Positions 23,651-36,796 of a stretch of DNA of 64,000 bases are shown piece by piece. This stretch comes from Panagrolaimus kolymaensis (lineage: Eukaryota > Nematoda > Chromadorea > Rhabditida > Panagrolaimidae). The stretch spans positions 620,001 through 684,000 of the forward strand of contig JAJQJQ010000040.1 of NCBI GenBank assembly GCA_028622995.1. The letters run 5' to 3'. Positions within the stretch are counted from its first letter, which is position 1. Each line of letters opens with the position of its first letter. The notes under the pieces are model-generated. The model did not search any database, was not told the DNA's origin, and saw nothing but the letters and a program-made list of their open reading frames with translations. The position numbers and the translations under genes were made by a program.

Positions 23651-24952
23651 TATTGAAACTAAAAATCAGAATATAAAACGATGTTAAAATAATAGAATGG
23701 TAAGGAATATGAAAACTTCACGACAAAAAAAAACAGTATTTATTTATTAAAGAACGAAGAAATGGTATGAAAATAATTAAAGTAAAAGTTGTTTGAAAAA
23801 TTTTATATGAATATAAAAATATTAAACGTGATGATGAAGAAACAAAGATTTTTTCATTTAAAATAATTTGTCTGAACTTGAAATCGCGCCAAGCATTTAT
23901 TTAGCGTGTTAAGACGCCATAAATTCAGGGATGAATAAACAAAAATGCGGTAAATTTAAAACTTGTTTTTTACAATTCTCGATTTGATGCATTACTGTAT
24001 GTATTTTAATTAACCACTTTTTTGGTAATATTAAAGATTGCTTTTCTATTATTCGAAAATATTGTAATATATTTTGCTAAATTTACCTTGTTTCTTTTAG
24101 TAACACGCTCCTCCCTGATTTTGCGTTCAGCAGTCGCTCCTTCCAACCACCATCATCAGTAAAGCATCTATTGATGTCGTTCCAAATGTGTGTTTTTACT
24201 GAAGCAAGTAAGAAAGACGCTGGTTCGCTTATTTTAGTTTGTCGTCAACCCCTTCTTTCTTTTTTTCTTTTTATTGCAGCTGCAAAATGCTGGGCACTCA
24301 CGAACATCTTTCTTCGTCTTTTTTTTTCTTTTTGATGCTACTGCTGCAGCAAATACATTTTTTTTGCCTGCGCAAAAAAAAAGAGGAGTTTATGCATTCT
24401 CTATTTTAGGCAATGGCAAATGGTTGCAAGAGGGTTTTCCGTTTCAATGCCCTTTTTTTGTGCCGGTCATTGCGGACAAACATCAAATATTTCACAATTG
24501 ACCAGCGAATGTCCTCCCCAAAGTCTTCTTCTACTTGGTGGTTTTCGTCGTTGGCTATTTTTTTTTGTGCAGCATTTGACTTGATCAACCAAGGCAGACA
24601 TATAATAGAAGGAGGAAAAAGTCAGTATAATTTTGTGCGCGGATAATCCGTTATTTCGAGGAAGGCTTGCATTTCATTTTTTTATCCTTAAATTAAGCTT
24701 GTCTTCGTTATTCAAATGCTTAGTTCTTTCACATTATCATACTGTCATTGATTCTTTTTTTACAGATATTTTTTTATTCATCCTTTCTTTGCTCTCATAA
24801 AATAACAATGTGATCAGGTTCAATCGAAACTTTTTAAAGCGCTACCATGACTTGTAAACGTTAGTTTTTCTTCATACCTTTTTTTTAACTTTTCGTATTT
24901 CACACTTTTAGTATTTATTTTTTTATTGATATGTTGTTTAAGTCATTTATTT
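23651..24952. promoter_or_regulatory. divergent upstream region of npp-7 and unc-40
   Basis: 1.3 kb. T-rich tracts, including TTTTTTTTC and AAAAAAAAAGAGG runs, alternate with moderately GC-rich patches at 24.1-24.3 kb. I looked for a signal-peptide exon for unc-40 and found none that joins in phase. No other gene is evident. Confidence 0.4.
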
Positions 24953-27900
24953 ATGTGTCAACTATTAGATGCCGAAAGGTTAGAGGTGCTGAAACAGCAT
25001 GAACATCGCCGACGAGCAGTAAAGTTGGGTGAGTATTTTTTTAATACAAAATTCCCTTTCTTCATCTGAGGTCAATCTTCCCTTTCTAACCAAGCAAAAC
25101 ATTGCCATTGTTTCCATTTTTGAACATACATAAAAACTAAAATGAAATAATTGTTTTTGACTATTTTTATTGTTTGAAAAATGTATTTTCAAGGATGATT
25201 TACTTTTTTTTCTTTTGTTAAAGAATAAAGAATTGAGTGAGAGAGTGAGTTACTTAACTACTGCCTAACCTCCTCTCAGGGCTATTCATTTCTCATCCAT
25301 TCATAATGCATTTCAATAATATACCCCTCACTTCTTATACTTTAGAAGGAACAAAAAAGCATGCCATCTGCCCTCTGACTTCTCCCATTTTTCCCCTAAC
25401 AGCTTTAAAAAAACATAAAACCAGAAGAAAAACAGTAAATTTCTTATGAAAACTGGTCCTATTTTTTGACGACAGCAGCTTAAAAAAAGTAAATTTACTT
25501 TTGAGAAGTAATTTATGGAAAAAAAAGATGCATTGGATGGAATCTAAAAACAAGTAGCCATTAGGCATTTTATTGAAAACAACATAATTTAACTTTATCT
25601 TTCTTTCTTCTTAAACTTTCAAAAAAAAAGTATTTCTCGGAAATAAAACAGAGACATCATAAATGAATTTTACTGAAAAATAAAAGAGAAATTCAAATAA
25701 AACTTCAAATTGAAAATTAGCCCATTTAAAAAAAAGTTTATAAATAATTGCAGGCGATGATCGTTTCCTTAATTTTGCATTTACTCATGAACCTTTGGAT
25801 ACTATAATTACTCCTGGTGGATCTTCAATTTTTGATTGTTCATTTGATTTTATTGATAAACAACGTTCGGATGTTCGAATTGAATGGAAAAAAGATGGCG
25901 TTACGGTTTCACCCATTCGCCCTATTGGGAGAATGTAAGTTTTTTCAAAGAATTAAAAATTCATAACAATTTTCATTGCCATATTTTTGTTATGAAAGAT
26001 TTCTTTGATTTCTCGTATCAGTATTTTATTGAGCTTTTTTTTATAATTTCCGGATCAACTAAAAATGTCTCATGTTTTTTTTAAATGACACACTTTTTTT
26101 TACAACGCAGTATTTTTTACTTTTAACACAGTATTATTTATTGGCCATGTTTTTTTTTTAATAATTTGCGGAAACGATTCTTCTTATCGATCATGCCATA
26201 ATGTACATATATTGTTGAACTTTAAAAGTTATAGTTTTTCTTTCTACTGTAAACACCTTTTCTCTCTTTTTTTAACTCTTTGTTTCTAAAGTTTATTTTT
26301 TTTTTGGCGCTCAAAAAATATAATTTTATTGTAATTTAACCATCTGTTTATTTTTTGCGATGACTTTTTTGTTTTTGACTGATCGATTGGTATTTATTTA
26401 TTTTCTCATTGCGCAATTCTTTTAAATTCCCTCTCTCTTTTTTTCGAAGTCATTTATCATTGCCGATAGCGCCAAATGCTATATTTATAAGAAAAAAAGA
26501 TAGAAAGATATTTGAATTTTAAAAAAAATTAAAAGGAGATTTAATGCCCTAACGGGAGCAATTAGTGTCCATTTCATTTCTTATTCGGACGGTGGTAGTG
26601 GCCATCGCCTTGTCTAATTTCTTTCTTTTTTGCTGTTAAGAGAATATTCTGCGCCGTTCCGACAAAAAAAGGCGGCTTTCTTTTTTGCTGTTAAGAGAAT
26701 ATTCTGCGCCGTTCCGACAAAAAAAGGCGGCTTTTTTTTTTGCTTTTGTTCAAAAATGAGTGACCATTGCTGCTGGACTTGCTTGTTTGCTAGTGTCAAT
26801 GAATTGTAGGCATAAATGAAAAGGAAGAAGAACCATTGTAAAAAAGAGTGCAAAAGTTTGTTTAGTATTACATTTTATTTTATTTGCTGGCACGAAAAAG
26901 ACAAAGACAATGCTTTAGGGCTCGAATGAGAATGAGGATTAGGTCAGTCAAAAAAAGAGACGAATAAGATTGAAGGAATTTAGAAAAAATATAAAATGTT
27001 ACTTTTTTTGCCTTGGCTTCCTGCTGGGCCGCCGATATTTGCAATGAGCAATTGTTCTTAACATTGGAAAGCAAAAAGAAAAAAGTCACATATCGCGCAA
27101 AAAGGACTTAAGTGTGCATATGTATGCGTATGTATGCCTACTTGTAATGGAGGAAGACGATAACATTTTATGACTTTCGATGGATGAGTTTTGTCGAAAC
27201 ATTGCCGGTGGTCGTCGTGTTTTGACTTAATTTTTTTTTGATCGATATCTTTTTCATAAAAGAAACAACATGTGTATGTATTGTAGTTATCACATGTTTT
27301 GGTTCTTCTTCATAGAAAAGGTAAAAGGTTAACGATATGATAACCTTTTTTGGTTGGAATGTGTTTTATCTTTTCAAAAAAGTGGAGTCAGCAATGTGCC
27401 TTCATAAAAAAAGCCAAAGAATAAACAAAATTGCAAAAATAAAAATAAAGCGGAAATAAATTTGAAAAAATTGCAAAAAAAATAATAAAAACAATGATTC
27501 GTTTTTTTAGTTTAATTGTTTCAAATGGATCTTTGTTAATTGAAAATGTACTTTCATCTGATGAAGGCTCATATCAGTGCTCTGTTCATGTTTCACCCCG
27601 ACGTGAGCCACGTTTTACATGGAGTTATCTTTCAAAACGAGCATATCTTCGAGTGCTTGATACTGAAACATTTGAAATTAATCCTAAACCTCGAGAAGTT
27701 CGACTTCATCAACCTACAGCATTTCAATGCCTTTTGGTATTTATTCTTTTAGTTAGTTTATATCTTCTTTTTTTATGTTACTGTTTTTAGAACTCATATT
27801 TTCCCGGTCAAGTTGAATGGTACAAAGATGACCGAAGAATTTATGAAGGCGGTAAGTTCCATTTTTCTTGTGACACCCGACTGAGTCACTATGTCACTCA

Positions 27901-30900
27901 AATATAAAAGAAGGAGCTTTCTTTTTGTTATTTTTTGAAGAAAAAAAAGAAGAGATTGTTGCATCCGATAAGAAAAACATCAAACAAAAAAGGGAATAAA
28001 TTTTTTCTTTTTCTGCAAAATTGCGCGAAAAAAAGAATGTAAAAATTTTGAAACGAGACACAATGGCGATGGTCAATGTGTGATTACGCCCAAATTTTAA
28101 GTTGCTCCATTAAATGTGCGATAACTATTTGCATCCATCGAAATTCTTTTTTTCAATGGCAGATGTAGCGCAACCGGAAACATTTTTTACGGGTACTTTT
28201 ATTTGTGCAGTTGGTTTTTTTTTTTTGCTTCACAGAGAGGCAGTGTCAATGAACGCGATACTTCTTGCAAGACGCAGAATTAAAAGTCAACAGACGACTT
28301 TAAATGATTGCGGTTTTATTGGCCGTAATGGAGCAAAAAAAAAAAACAATATTATCGCTAAAAAGTTTTTTTTATGAGAAAGCAAAAGAACAATTGAAAA
28401 CCTTTTAAACAAAACAAAAAACGCAAATCAATAATTTTAGATTTTTTTAGATGGATACTTTTTTGTTCCACATTCTCAAAGTCTTGAAATTAAATCGGTG
28501 CAACAAAAGCATGTAGGATTATATAAATGTGTGGTGAAAGAAAATGGAAAAATTAGGCAAAGTAAAGAAGTTCCACTTCAAATTACTTCCATCAATGCCA
28601 ATGCAACCCCAGTAACTTTTATTCTTCAACCACGAACTCAGACAAACATTCATTTCGGAAATACGTTTGTTCTTGAATGCCTCGCCGTTGGCTCTCCAAG
28701 GCCGAGAATAAAATGGCTGAAAGATTCTTTACCATTAAATGAAGATGGAATACGAGTTCGTAGAATTGGCGTCGAAAGCTATTCTCTTATCATAGAGAAG
28801 GCAGAAGTTGCTGATTCAGGAGTCTATTACCTGTCGAGCAGAAAATGGAAATGATAGCAAAGATATTTCTGCAACTGTTACAATTTTGGTTCCACCAAAA
28901 ATTAATAAAGCTCCCATTCATAAAATTATTCAAGAAACAGCTGATGTTGAATTTGATTGTGAAACAAATGAAGCAAATCCAAAGCCTACAATAACTTGGT
29001 TTAAAAATGGCGAAAAACTTATTCCAAGTGAATATTTTGTTGTTGAATCTGGAAAGCTAAGAATTCTTGGGTTGGTTAAAGATGATGGTGAGTATAGTTT
29101 ATTTATTTTAATATATAGTAATCAAAAGGATATTGTTTTATACCCATTTCAGAAGGCATTTATCAATGCATTGTCGATAATGAAGCCGGTAGTGTTCAAG
29201 CTAATGCTCAACTCGTTGTAGATACTGCTGGTAAGCAATATTTTTTTCAACTTTAAAATATTAAGGTTAAAATAGCACTCTTGGAAAAATATTGTAGATT
29301 TTTTACTTCCATATCTCGCTAAAAATACAAGTCAAAAATATTCAACTAGGACGACTCCCGCGAGTCTTCCTTTAACGACTACTACGGTTGAGGGTTAGTC
29401 TTGAGTGAAATAATGTACGAAACTAACACTTTTTGGAGTGATCTTTTTTAAATTTTTTTGTTGTTGAGATTTTATATTTTTTCTTGAAGTGAATTCATCC
29501 TTTCTTTTAAATAATTATCCTTTAAATTAACACTGAATGCATTGGCTTTTACTATAAATTTGTATGTGAAAATTTAACACTAATATTAAATTTCAGCTAC
29601 GCATTTGGCGTTAACAGCTGCATCAACTGGAATCCCTCAAGTTCCATCTGAGCCTTTAGGCCTTAAAGCGACAAACCTTGCATCAAGAATTATTACACTC
29701 AAATGGGATCCTCCTCTACAACCATATGGTGAAATAATTAATTATCATGTATTCTATCGAGAAGAAGATTCAACTCGTGAACGAACTCTTACGACTCCAA
29801 AACCTTTAGCAACCATTGGAGAATTAAAACCTGGATCAGTTTATGTTATTCGAATTGCAGCTGAAAATAGAGTTGGTCCTGGTAAATCCACTCCTGAATT
29901 TAGAGCAACCACAGCTAAAGAACGTAAGCATAGCTTTCCACCATTTTGGAAACAAAAGAAAAGTTTTTTAGAATCACTTCCAAGTCGTATAAGAAATTTA
30001 AACGCAAAAATTGCCGCTGGTTCAGTGGAAATTGTTTGGGATGCACCAATTAATAATGTCGATGAAACAATTCATTACAAACTTTTTTATGTTCGAAAGG
30101 ATCGACAATCAGTGGAAGAAGAAACTCAAGCTCATGTATTAAATTTAAATAAAAAATATTATTATTTTAAATTTGAATATTTTTTTAGATGACTAAAACC
30201 TCATACATTTTGCATGATCTCGATAAAGATACAGAATATGTAATTCGAGTGGAAGCTTTTACCGCAAATGGAGGAGGTCCATCTTCAGAATCTATAATTA
30301 TTAGAACACTTACGGATGTTCCTTCAAAGCCACCGGAAAATGTTAAAGCCGAAGCACTTCATAGTAGTTCGCTGAGAGTTTCATGGAAGCCACCACCAAA
30401 ATCTGATAAAAATGGTCCAATTACGGGTTATAAAATTAAATATAAAACCAACCTTCGTGGCTCAAAAGCTTCTATAACGGTTGTGGATGGAGATCCAGGT
30501 GAATATACTCTCAATGGACTTGAATCAGGAACGCCTTATATTGTGAGAGTGGCAGCCATTAACCAGGTGAGTGAGGTCGCATGCACAACATCCATTTTTG
30601 GATTTTTCCATAATTGCTTTTTTTCCAAAGACGGAAAGGATTTAGCTAGCATCCGAATTTCTTAATGGATTATAAAATGCGCAAAATTGAGGGATATTAA
30701 AAATATTTTAAAAAATGCATTTTTAGAATGGAACTGGACCTTTTACGGATTGGGTCAAAGCTCAAACCCTTCTTGATGATCTTCAAGATTCTTTGATAAG
30801 TGCTCCAAGACAATTGAAAGTTCAAGCCACACATGATTCAATTTATATGTCATGGGATCCTCCAGTTACTGAAGGTAATTTTTACGTAATTAGATTCAAA

Positions 30901-33719
30901 AAATAATAATTAGAAAATTCAAAGAAAAGACAAGAAAACATGATCAAAAATTTTTTTTTTGTTTTCATTTTTTATTACAAAAACCAATGACAAAAAAGAC
31001 ATTAATAGTGTATTCATGTTTTTTTAGGAGTCATAATTCGTGGTTATGAAATTGGTTGGGGCCCTGGAGTGCCTGATCAGGAAAAGGCTCGAGTTGATGC
31101 TCATATTCGATCTTATACTATTAAAGGTCTCAAACCTTCAAGAGAATATGTTGTAGCACTTCGCGGGTTTAATAATGCTGGCCCTGGATTCCCCATTTAT
31201 GAAACAATTAGAACAACTTCGTATGGATATGGTATGCCACCAAGTAATACCCATGCAGGTGCAAATCCACATCAACCAACTGCAACTCCTCTTGGAGTTC
31301 GAGCTGAAGCTGAATCATCATCAAGTATTCGAGTTTCGTGGACGGATCCCACTGATGTTTTCAATCCATTTTACACGGTTCGATATTCATCCAGCATGGA
31401 TCACAATGGAGCTCCACGTTATGTAAATACTTCAGAAAACGAAATAATTATCACAGATTTACGTCCAAATTTACTCTATGAATTTGCTGCAAAACTTGTG
31501 GATTCTCCACATTGGAGTATGGCGGTCGCAAACAAAACTCTGGCTGCTCCTCCATCATCTGCTCCTCGTGATTTAACAATTATTCCACCTTCAAAAGGAA
31601 GATATGTGGATCCAAATACAGTGACATTAAATTGGCAACCACCTAAATATGCCAATGGTGAAATTTCGGATTATTCCGTGCTTTATACTCGTCGCCCAGA
31701 ACAAGATGATAAAGAATGGCTTGTGGATTCAGTTCGTGGAGATCAGCTTTCAATGACCATTCGAAATCTAGTTCCTCAAACTGTTTATTATTTCAAAATT
31801 CAAGCAAGAAATGTTAAAGGAATTGGACCATTTTCTTCTATTGTCAAATATGAACCTGACGGATATCAAGTTTCTCGAGCAAATGTTAGATACAATAAAT
31901 CTGATTCTTCAACAGTAATGGCAAAACTATATGAACTTTGGGAGTACGTTTTTTAAACAATTTTAGTGAAAATTTAATTCACTTCTTTTCAGAACTAATA
32001 AAATTTATGTGATAATAGGAATTTTAAGCGTATTCTTTATAATAATAATAATTTTGATTACAATTTTGTGTGTACAAAGAAGTCGACGTTCATCTCCTCG
32101 ATCTCATTCCAAAGGTTATATTGCGGGTCGAAAGCAATCATCTGCAAGTGGAAGGCAGCAACAACCACCAGATTTTTGGATTGTCAATGGCCAAGGTGCT
32201 ACTCGACCAGCTGCCGAATGCGAAGGCACCGTTCTTCGTGATTTTAGACATTGTGATGTAGCAGTAGATTCACCTCCACCTCGATATCAATCCGTTCAAG
32301 GTTAGTTTAAAAGTTTATTTTTTATTCCTCCTTTTTTAACCTTCCCTTTATCCTTCATTTCCTTTGTTTTCCTTATTTCAATTATTAAACTTTCAAAGTG
32401 AGCCCCCTCATGAGTCAATCACATCCTTCTCCTTCATCGATGTTAGTTGTCGATAATGCACCATTACGGCACTCGTTACGTAAACTTCATCGACAATCAC
32501 TTCCAACAGCTTTGAGTTATGCCACAAAAAAGGTTTATGTTTGTGAACCACCATATTCGGGTGCGGATGATTCCGACTCTGCAATTGCTGGCTCACGAAC
32601 TTCAAGTCGAAATGGACTTCAATCGCCGCCACCACCTCCACATAAGCGATCGGCTTTAAAACGGTTGAACCCCACTCGAGAAGGATCTATTGGAAATGCC
32701 GGCACTGGCTCAAGTGCTTATGTTAGTGATGCTGATAGTAAGTCAAATATGTTGATTGCTGAAGAATGAGTGCTGTTTTTTTCAATAAATGTCTCTTGAA
32801 TTTTAAGTTTAATTAATAACATTTTGTGTCAATAAAATATATATCATGTCTGCCCTGTCTGTCGCATTTTTGAAGAATTCGTCCTTTTCTTGCTCATTTG
32901 CTTTTTTCATATTTATTTTGTGCATTCTTTATTTAAAAAATTATAAATATTTATTTTTAGGTAATGGAACCATTTCACGCTCTTATCATCATTCCTCAGC
33001 GAGCTTAGAAGCTCGCCAACGAACTCCACAAATTGTTTATACGGGTACTAATAGACAAGTAAGTTTACAAACCTTTTTTTTGAAGGAATTAAAAAAAATT
33101 AAATATTCAGCCAATCACAAAAATTGATTTCTCATCCGACCATGCATCATCTTATGGAGGCTCTTCAACAGCCCTACAAAATCATACTCCACCTCCAAAT
33201 GTAGCTGATAGCGGCTATAGAACTATTCGAGCTCCAGGTTCCAATCCTTTGAAATCTTTCGCTCAACTTGGCGCTGGTCCACCTCCTTTATCACCATCGC
33301 ATGGAATCCCAACTTCAGCCGCATTGATATCAGGTCCTCATGGCGAACATAGAACTGCACTAATCGTGAGGCCAATAGTTGTTGCACCTCCATCAAGCCG
33401 TGGCTCACCCCTAAATACAGCAAAACCATTTATGGGAAGTCAAAAGGTTCTTGGAAGTAGTGGAAAGCTTCCAATTGGCCGAGCAACGGCCCAACCTCGA
33501 GTCAACATGGCTGGAGCTTATTCCCCATACGCTTCCACGCGTGATGTATGCGGGGATCAAGCTTCATCCGTTGGTGATATGGATGAAATTCTTAGTGAGC
33601 GAAGCAGCACTAATAAAACTTTACAAGATGAAGATTTTGAAGCTGAAGATGTCGAAATAGGATCCATTGAACAAATGATGTCGCAACTACAACAATTACA
33701 AAATGATTTCGCTCATTAA
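24953..33719 (+). CDS. unc-40: UNC-40 / DCC netrin receptor
   Basis: Sixteen exons: 24953-25028 (uncertain), 25754-25934, 27511-27736, 27791-27851, 28451-29087, 29153-29230, 29298-29393, 29597-29923, 29972-30135, 30189-30566, 30727-30874, 31028-31943, 31993-32300, 32399-32737, 32961-33058 and 33111-33719, about 1546 residues. Four Ig domains (to about residue 415) are followed by six fibronectin III domains, a membrane helix near residue 1100 ([20 protein letters not shown]), and a long cytoplasmic tail. The tail has P1 ([10 protein letters not shown]) and, at the end, P3 ([18 protein letters not shown]), both diagnostic of DCC. Netrin/UNC-6 binding guides growth cones and cell migration. Inside the third Ig, one extra T at 28827-28828 breaks the frame; without it the protein reads through, so this is a sequence error or a real lesion. 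No signal peptide is found in the first exon, so the true 5' end is open. Confidence 0.92.
25029..25753 (+). other. intron 1 of unc-40 (if exon 1 is right)
   Basis: 725 nt of AT-rich sequence with no good coding signal. If exon 1 is wrong, this is 5' flank. Confidence 0.4.
25935..27510 (+). other. intron 2 of unc-40 (1.58 kb)
   Basis: T-rich, with long T and A runs, and a 55-bp tandem duplication at 26621-26730. No coding signal. Large introns near the 5' end often carry regulatory sites, but none is recognised. Confidence 0.7.
26621..26734. repeat. 55-bp tandem duplication
   Basis: The units 26621-26675 and 26676-26730 are identical by eye, each with TGCTGTTAAGAGAATATTC and GCGCCGTTCCGAC followed by an A-run and GGCGG. 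A two-copy repeat of this length and identity implies a recent duplication. Confidence 0.9.
27852..28450 (+). other. intron 4 of unc-40
   Basis: 599 nt, low-complexity with several A and T runs. The 87-residue ORF inside it (28114-28377) is not conserved in composition and has no family features. Confidence 0.7.
29298..29393 (+). other. unc-40: candidate cassette exon of unc-40
   Basis: 96 nt (32 codons) in phase 1 on both sides, with TTGTAG acceptor and GTTAGT donor. It encodes a Thr/Ser-rich linker ([17 protein letters not shown]) between the fourth Ig and first fibronectin domain. Skipping it leaves the frame intact. Confidence 0.5.
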
Positions 33720-36588
33720 TCTTTATATTGTTCTTAAACATAAAGAGAGCAATCAAAAGTGTAAAAAAAAAAAAGATCTCACATAGCAAATCGATTATTT
33801 GCTTTTTTGATACATACAACATTTTCCAAAGCATAATACAACAACATTTTTGATTCCTCTCATACGTTTATTTGACGAGTAATTTTCCTATGCAATTTTT
33901 ATAATCTCTTGCTTTTTTTAATTTTTGAACTCACTTAAATTTGTAAAAAATAAAATAATAAAACTTTAAAATAATTATGGTCCCTCATGTGTGTTTGTGT
34001 ATCAGAATATGTTAAATAGTAATGTTTTTTTGTTTGTTTGCAGAAGCAACAGCAACGTGTTTACGACTTTGAAAGCTCCCGCTTAATTATTCTTTCTTTA
34101 TGCCGAGAAAATGCTTTTTATTTCTTCCCGTAGCTCTTTTTCTCTTTCCTGTTTTATAGCACTCTTTTTTTCTGCAAAAAAGCCCATTTTTATTTTTGCA
34201 AAAAAAAAGTGCAGAAGTCGTCTAAAAATAGAATTTCAAAAAACAGGGTGTTTTTCTTTTGGGTAATAACTTTGACTTTGGTTTAAATTCTATTTTTAGT
34301 TTTTTTTTACCATATCTATAATCTCAAAATTGTATATGAAAAAATGGAGTGCATAAATGTTGTGCCAAACGAAAGATGGATGATGGATTATAAACTTCAA
34401 ATTTTCTGATAAGTTTTTTGCAAAAAGAAAGAATATACGTGGCAAAATAGTGCAATTGATCCCAAGATTATTCGACCATAATCCACTCGTGCAAATATTT
34501 TGTTGCAAAAAAAGGATTTCAAAATACAGAAAATTACAAAATTAAAGCTTTTCGCTTTTTGCACTTCAACCAAAGAAGAAAATAAATACAATATCTGCTC
34601 TTCTTGTGGTGCGATAGCATTTGTTAATATTTTAAGCAATCAAAAAAAAAGATGACAAATATAATTATTATTTTATTTTTTGTACTTTTAAACATTAACC
34701 AGTAGACACCAAAAAATTGTTAGCTAGAAAATAAATAAACAAATAAATACTTATGCTTTATATTTTGATAATATATGGAATGTATCATAGATTTTTTCTC
34801 AACATAATCTTTTATAATGAAAGACTTAAATCCGACATCAAGTTCATAGATCTTTGATTTACATAACAAATATTTTTATAAAACTAAAATTTCTTTGCAT
34901 ATTGTTGACAGCCCACAAAAAAATAGTATCAATATTCCTTAGCTTTTTATGCAATTATTTCAAAGAAATGGCTACCGATTTTTATTCTTTTTTTATCTTG
35001 GAATTTTCACTAATCAAAATATTCATTATCACATGACTGAATTTTTTCTACTTTTTTCTTTATTTCAAAAATATAATTGATACATACGTCAGAATCGTCA
35101 GAATATAAACTTTTAACCCATCTCTCCAACTTCTTGTATTTTTTTCATGGCCATTGTTTTGCTTCCTTTATTTTCGCTTCAATGCATTAGAATACCTTTT
35201 CTTGTTCTTTAAAAAAACTGAAGAGAAGGAAACCAACGATAAAGTTGAAAGATTTTTTTTTGACAAAGACACAATTTTTTTTTCCTTCTGTAACTTTGTA
35301 TTTTAAAAGTTTCTTTTTGAATAAAAATTTATTTTAACGATGAAAGAATTCAATTTACTTTTTATTCTTTGCTTGCTAGTTTGTGCATCAACTACAGTAT
35401 AATATGGAGTTTTTGTTATTTTAATGTTGAAATCCTCCGAGGGCATTTGAAATTAATCTGTAAAGATGTTTATTTTTTTTTTTTGACATCATCTTTATGT
35501 TTTTTATGAAATCCAAAATTAATTTCAATCATAACAATACTTTCTAAAAATAACCATTTCTTTAAATAAGATAATGCCAATGAGGAGTGATTAATTCGAT
35601 GAACACCACCATCGTGTAGTTTGCCATTTTATTATTGTCTTGTTTATTTTCTTCTTAAATTTATTTGCACTTTATGGAGCATCAAACTTCTTCTAATATT
35701 TTTTAAAGAATAATAAAAAGGTTTTCTTCCAAAAAAATGAGTTAAAAACAAAAGGTTTTTTTGGCACTCAAGTGTGTTTTTATTTATCGAAATTATAAAA
35801 GATGCAATTGAAGATTATAGAGGCACTCTCACATTTTTGCAGCAATCAATCCTATTAATCAAATAAAACTTTTATCTTTCACTCATACTGTACTTTCATT
35901 TCTTGGGAAGAGAAAGGAAATTAACTTTTCTATTTTAAAACGGATGCATCCTTTTTTTATATTAATTTTTAAATTCTAAAAAACACTAAATTTTGTGTTC
36001 TTCGTTTTTTTTTCTCCTTGCTGTCAAACATTTATCTTATTTTTTTCTGCTGCTGCTACTTCAGAAACATCATTTATTTGCAGTTTTTAACGGTTTTTCA
36101 CGCATTTTTCTCTTCTCTTAAAAATTGAATTGCTTTTTTTGGGAACACGCTTGACTGACATTTTGTTTTTTCGCCGCCCAATTTTTCTTTTATTTTTTTT
36201 TGCTGCCGCTGTTGTTAACTCGGCATATTTTTTTGTGTCGAATTTTTTTTCCAAAAATAAAAGCATCAAAAAAGAGCTTGAATAATTTTCGAATAAGTTT
36301 TTGTGTTTTGCTCCTTTTTTCTGCAAAAAAACAAAAAATACATAATGTCTCGGCGACGATTGAAAGCAACAAACACAAAGAAAGGAGAGAGAAATAAAAA
36401 GAATATTTCGGAAGAGCAACCCTGAGGGCATTTAGCGGAATGAAAGCTGGTCGTTTTCGTGTGCTTGTTCGAAGACAAAGTTCGATTTGAAATAAAATAA
36501 AAAAAGAATTTTTATGATAAATTTTTGTTTAAAGAAAAAATTTTGAATACCGTTTTTGATTATTAAAAAAATGTCGTTAAATAAGTGA
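33720..36588. other. unc-40 3' flank, gene-poor AT-rich DNA
   Basis: The first few hundred bases should hold the unc-40 3' UTR (AATAAAAC near 33957). The rest is T/A-run DNA with no ORF that looks coding. An echo of the foldback element sequence, AAAAAACAGGGTGTTTTT, is at about 34237-34255. Confidence 0.5.
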
Positions 36589-36796
36589 ATATAAAGCGCT
36601 GAAATATAAAATTTTTTTGCCCGGTTCGAAATTTTTCAAAACACCCTGTTTTTTTGTAAATTCAAAAAAACTGCCCCGCAAGTTTACAAAAAGAGCAGTG
36701 CATTTTTTGTAAATTTAGCCAAAATTTACAAAAAAACAGGGTGTTTTGAAAAATTTTGAACCGGGCAAAAAAATTTTATATTTCAGCGCTTTATAT
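36589..36796. mobile_element. foldback / MITE-like inverted-repeat element
   Basis: Two 74-bp arms, 36589-36662 and 36723-36796, are reverse complements with one mismatch seen. The outer end begins ATATAAAGCGCTG; inner parts carry GCCCGG and ACACCCTGT. A 60-nt loop separates them and has further TTTTTGTAAATT copies. There is no ORF. Target duplication is unclear; the outermost TATA could include a TA. It may be a non-autonomous DNA transposon of nematode MITE type. Confidence 0.75.

Noticed and set aside
24274..24501. ORF with FFVFFFLF stretch considered as the unc-40 signal peptide exon
   Set aside because: The hydrophobic stretch comes from T runs, and no donor joins it in phase to the Ig1 exon.
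36087..36478. Overlapping ORFs on both strands near 36.1-36.5 kb
   Set aside because: Low-complexity Lys/Phe-rich products of A and T runs, no splice signals in phase.
36620..36635. GGTTCGAAATT as a tRNA T-loop
   Set aside because: It is part of the inverted-repeat arm and no acceptor, D or anticodon stems surround it.
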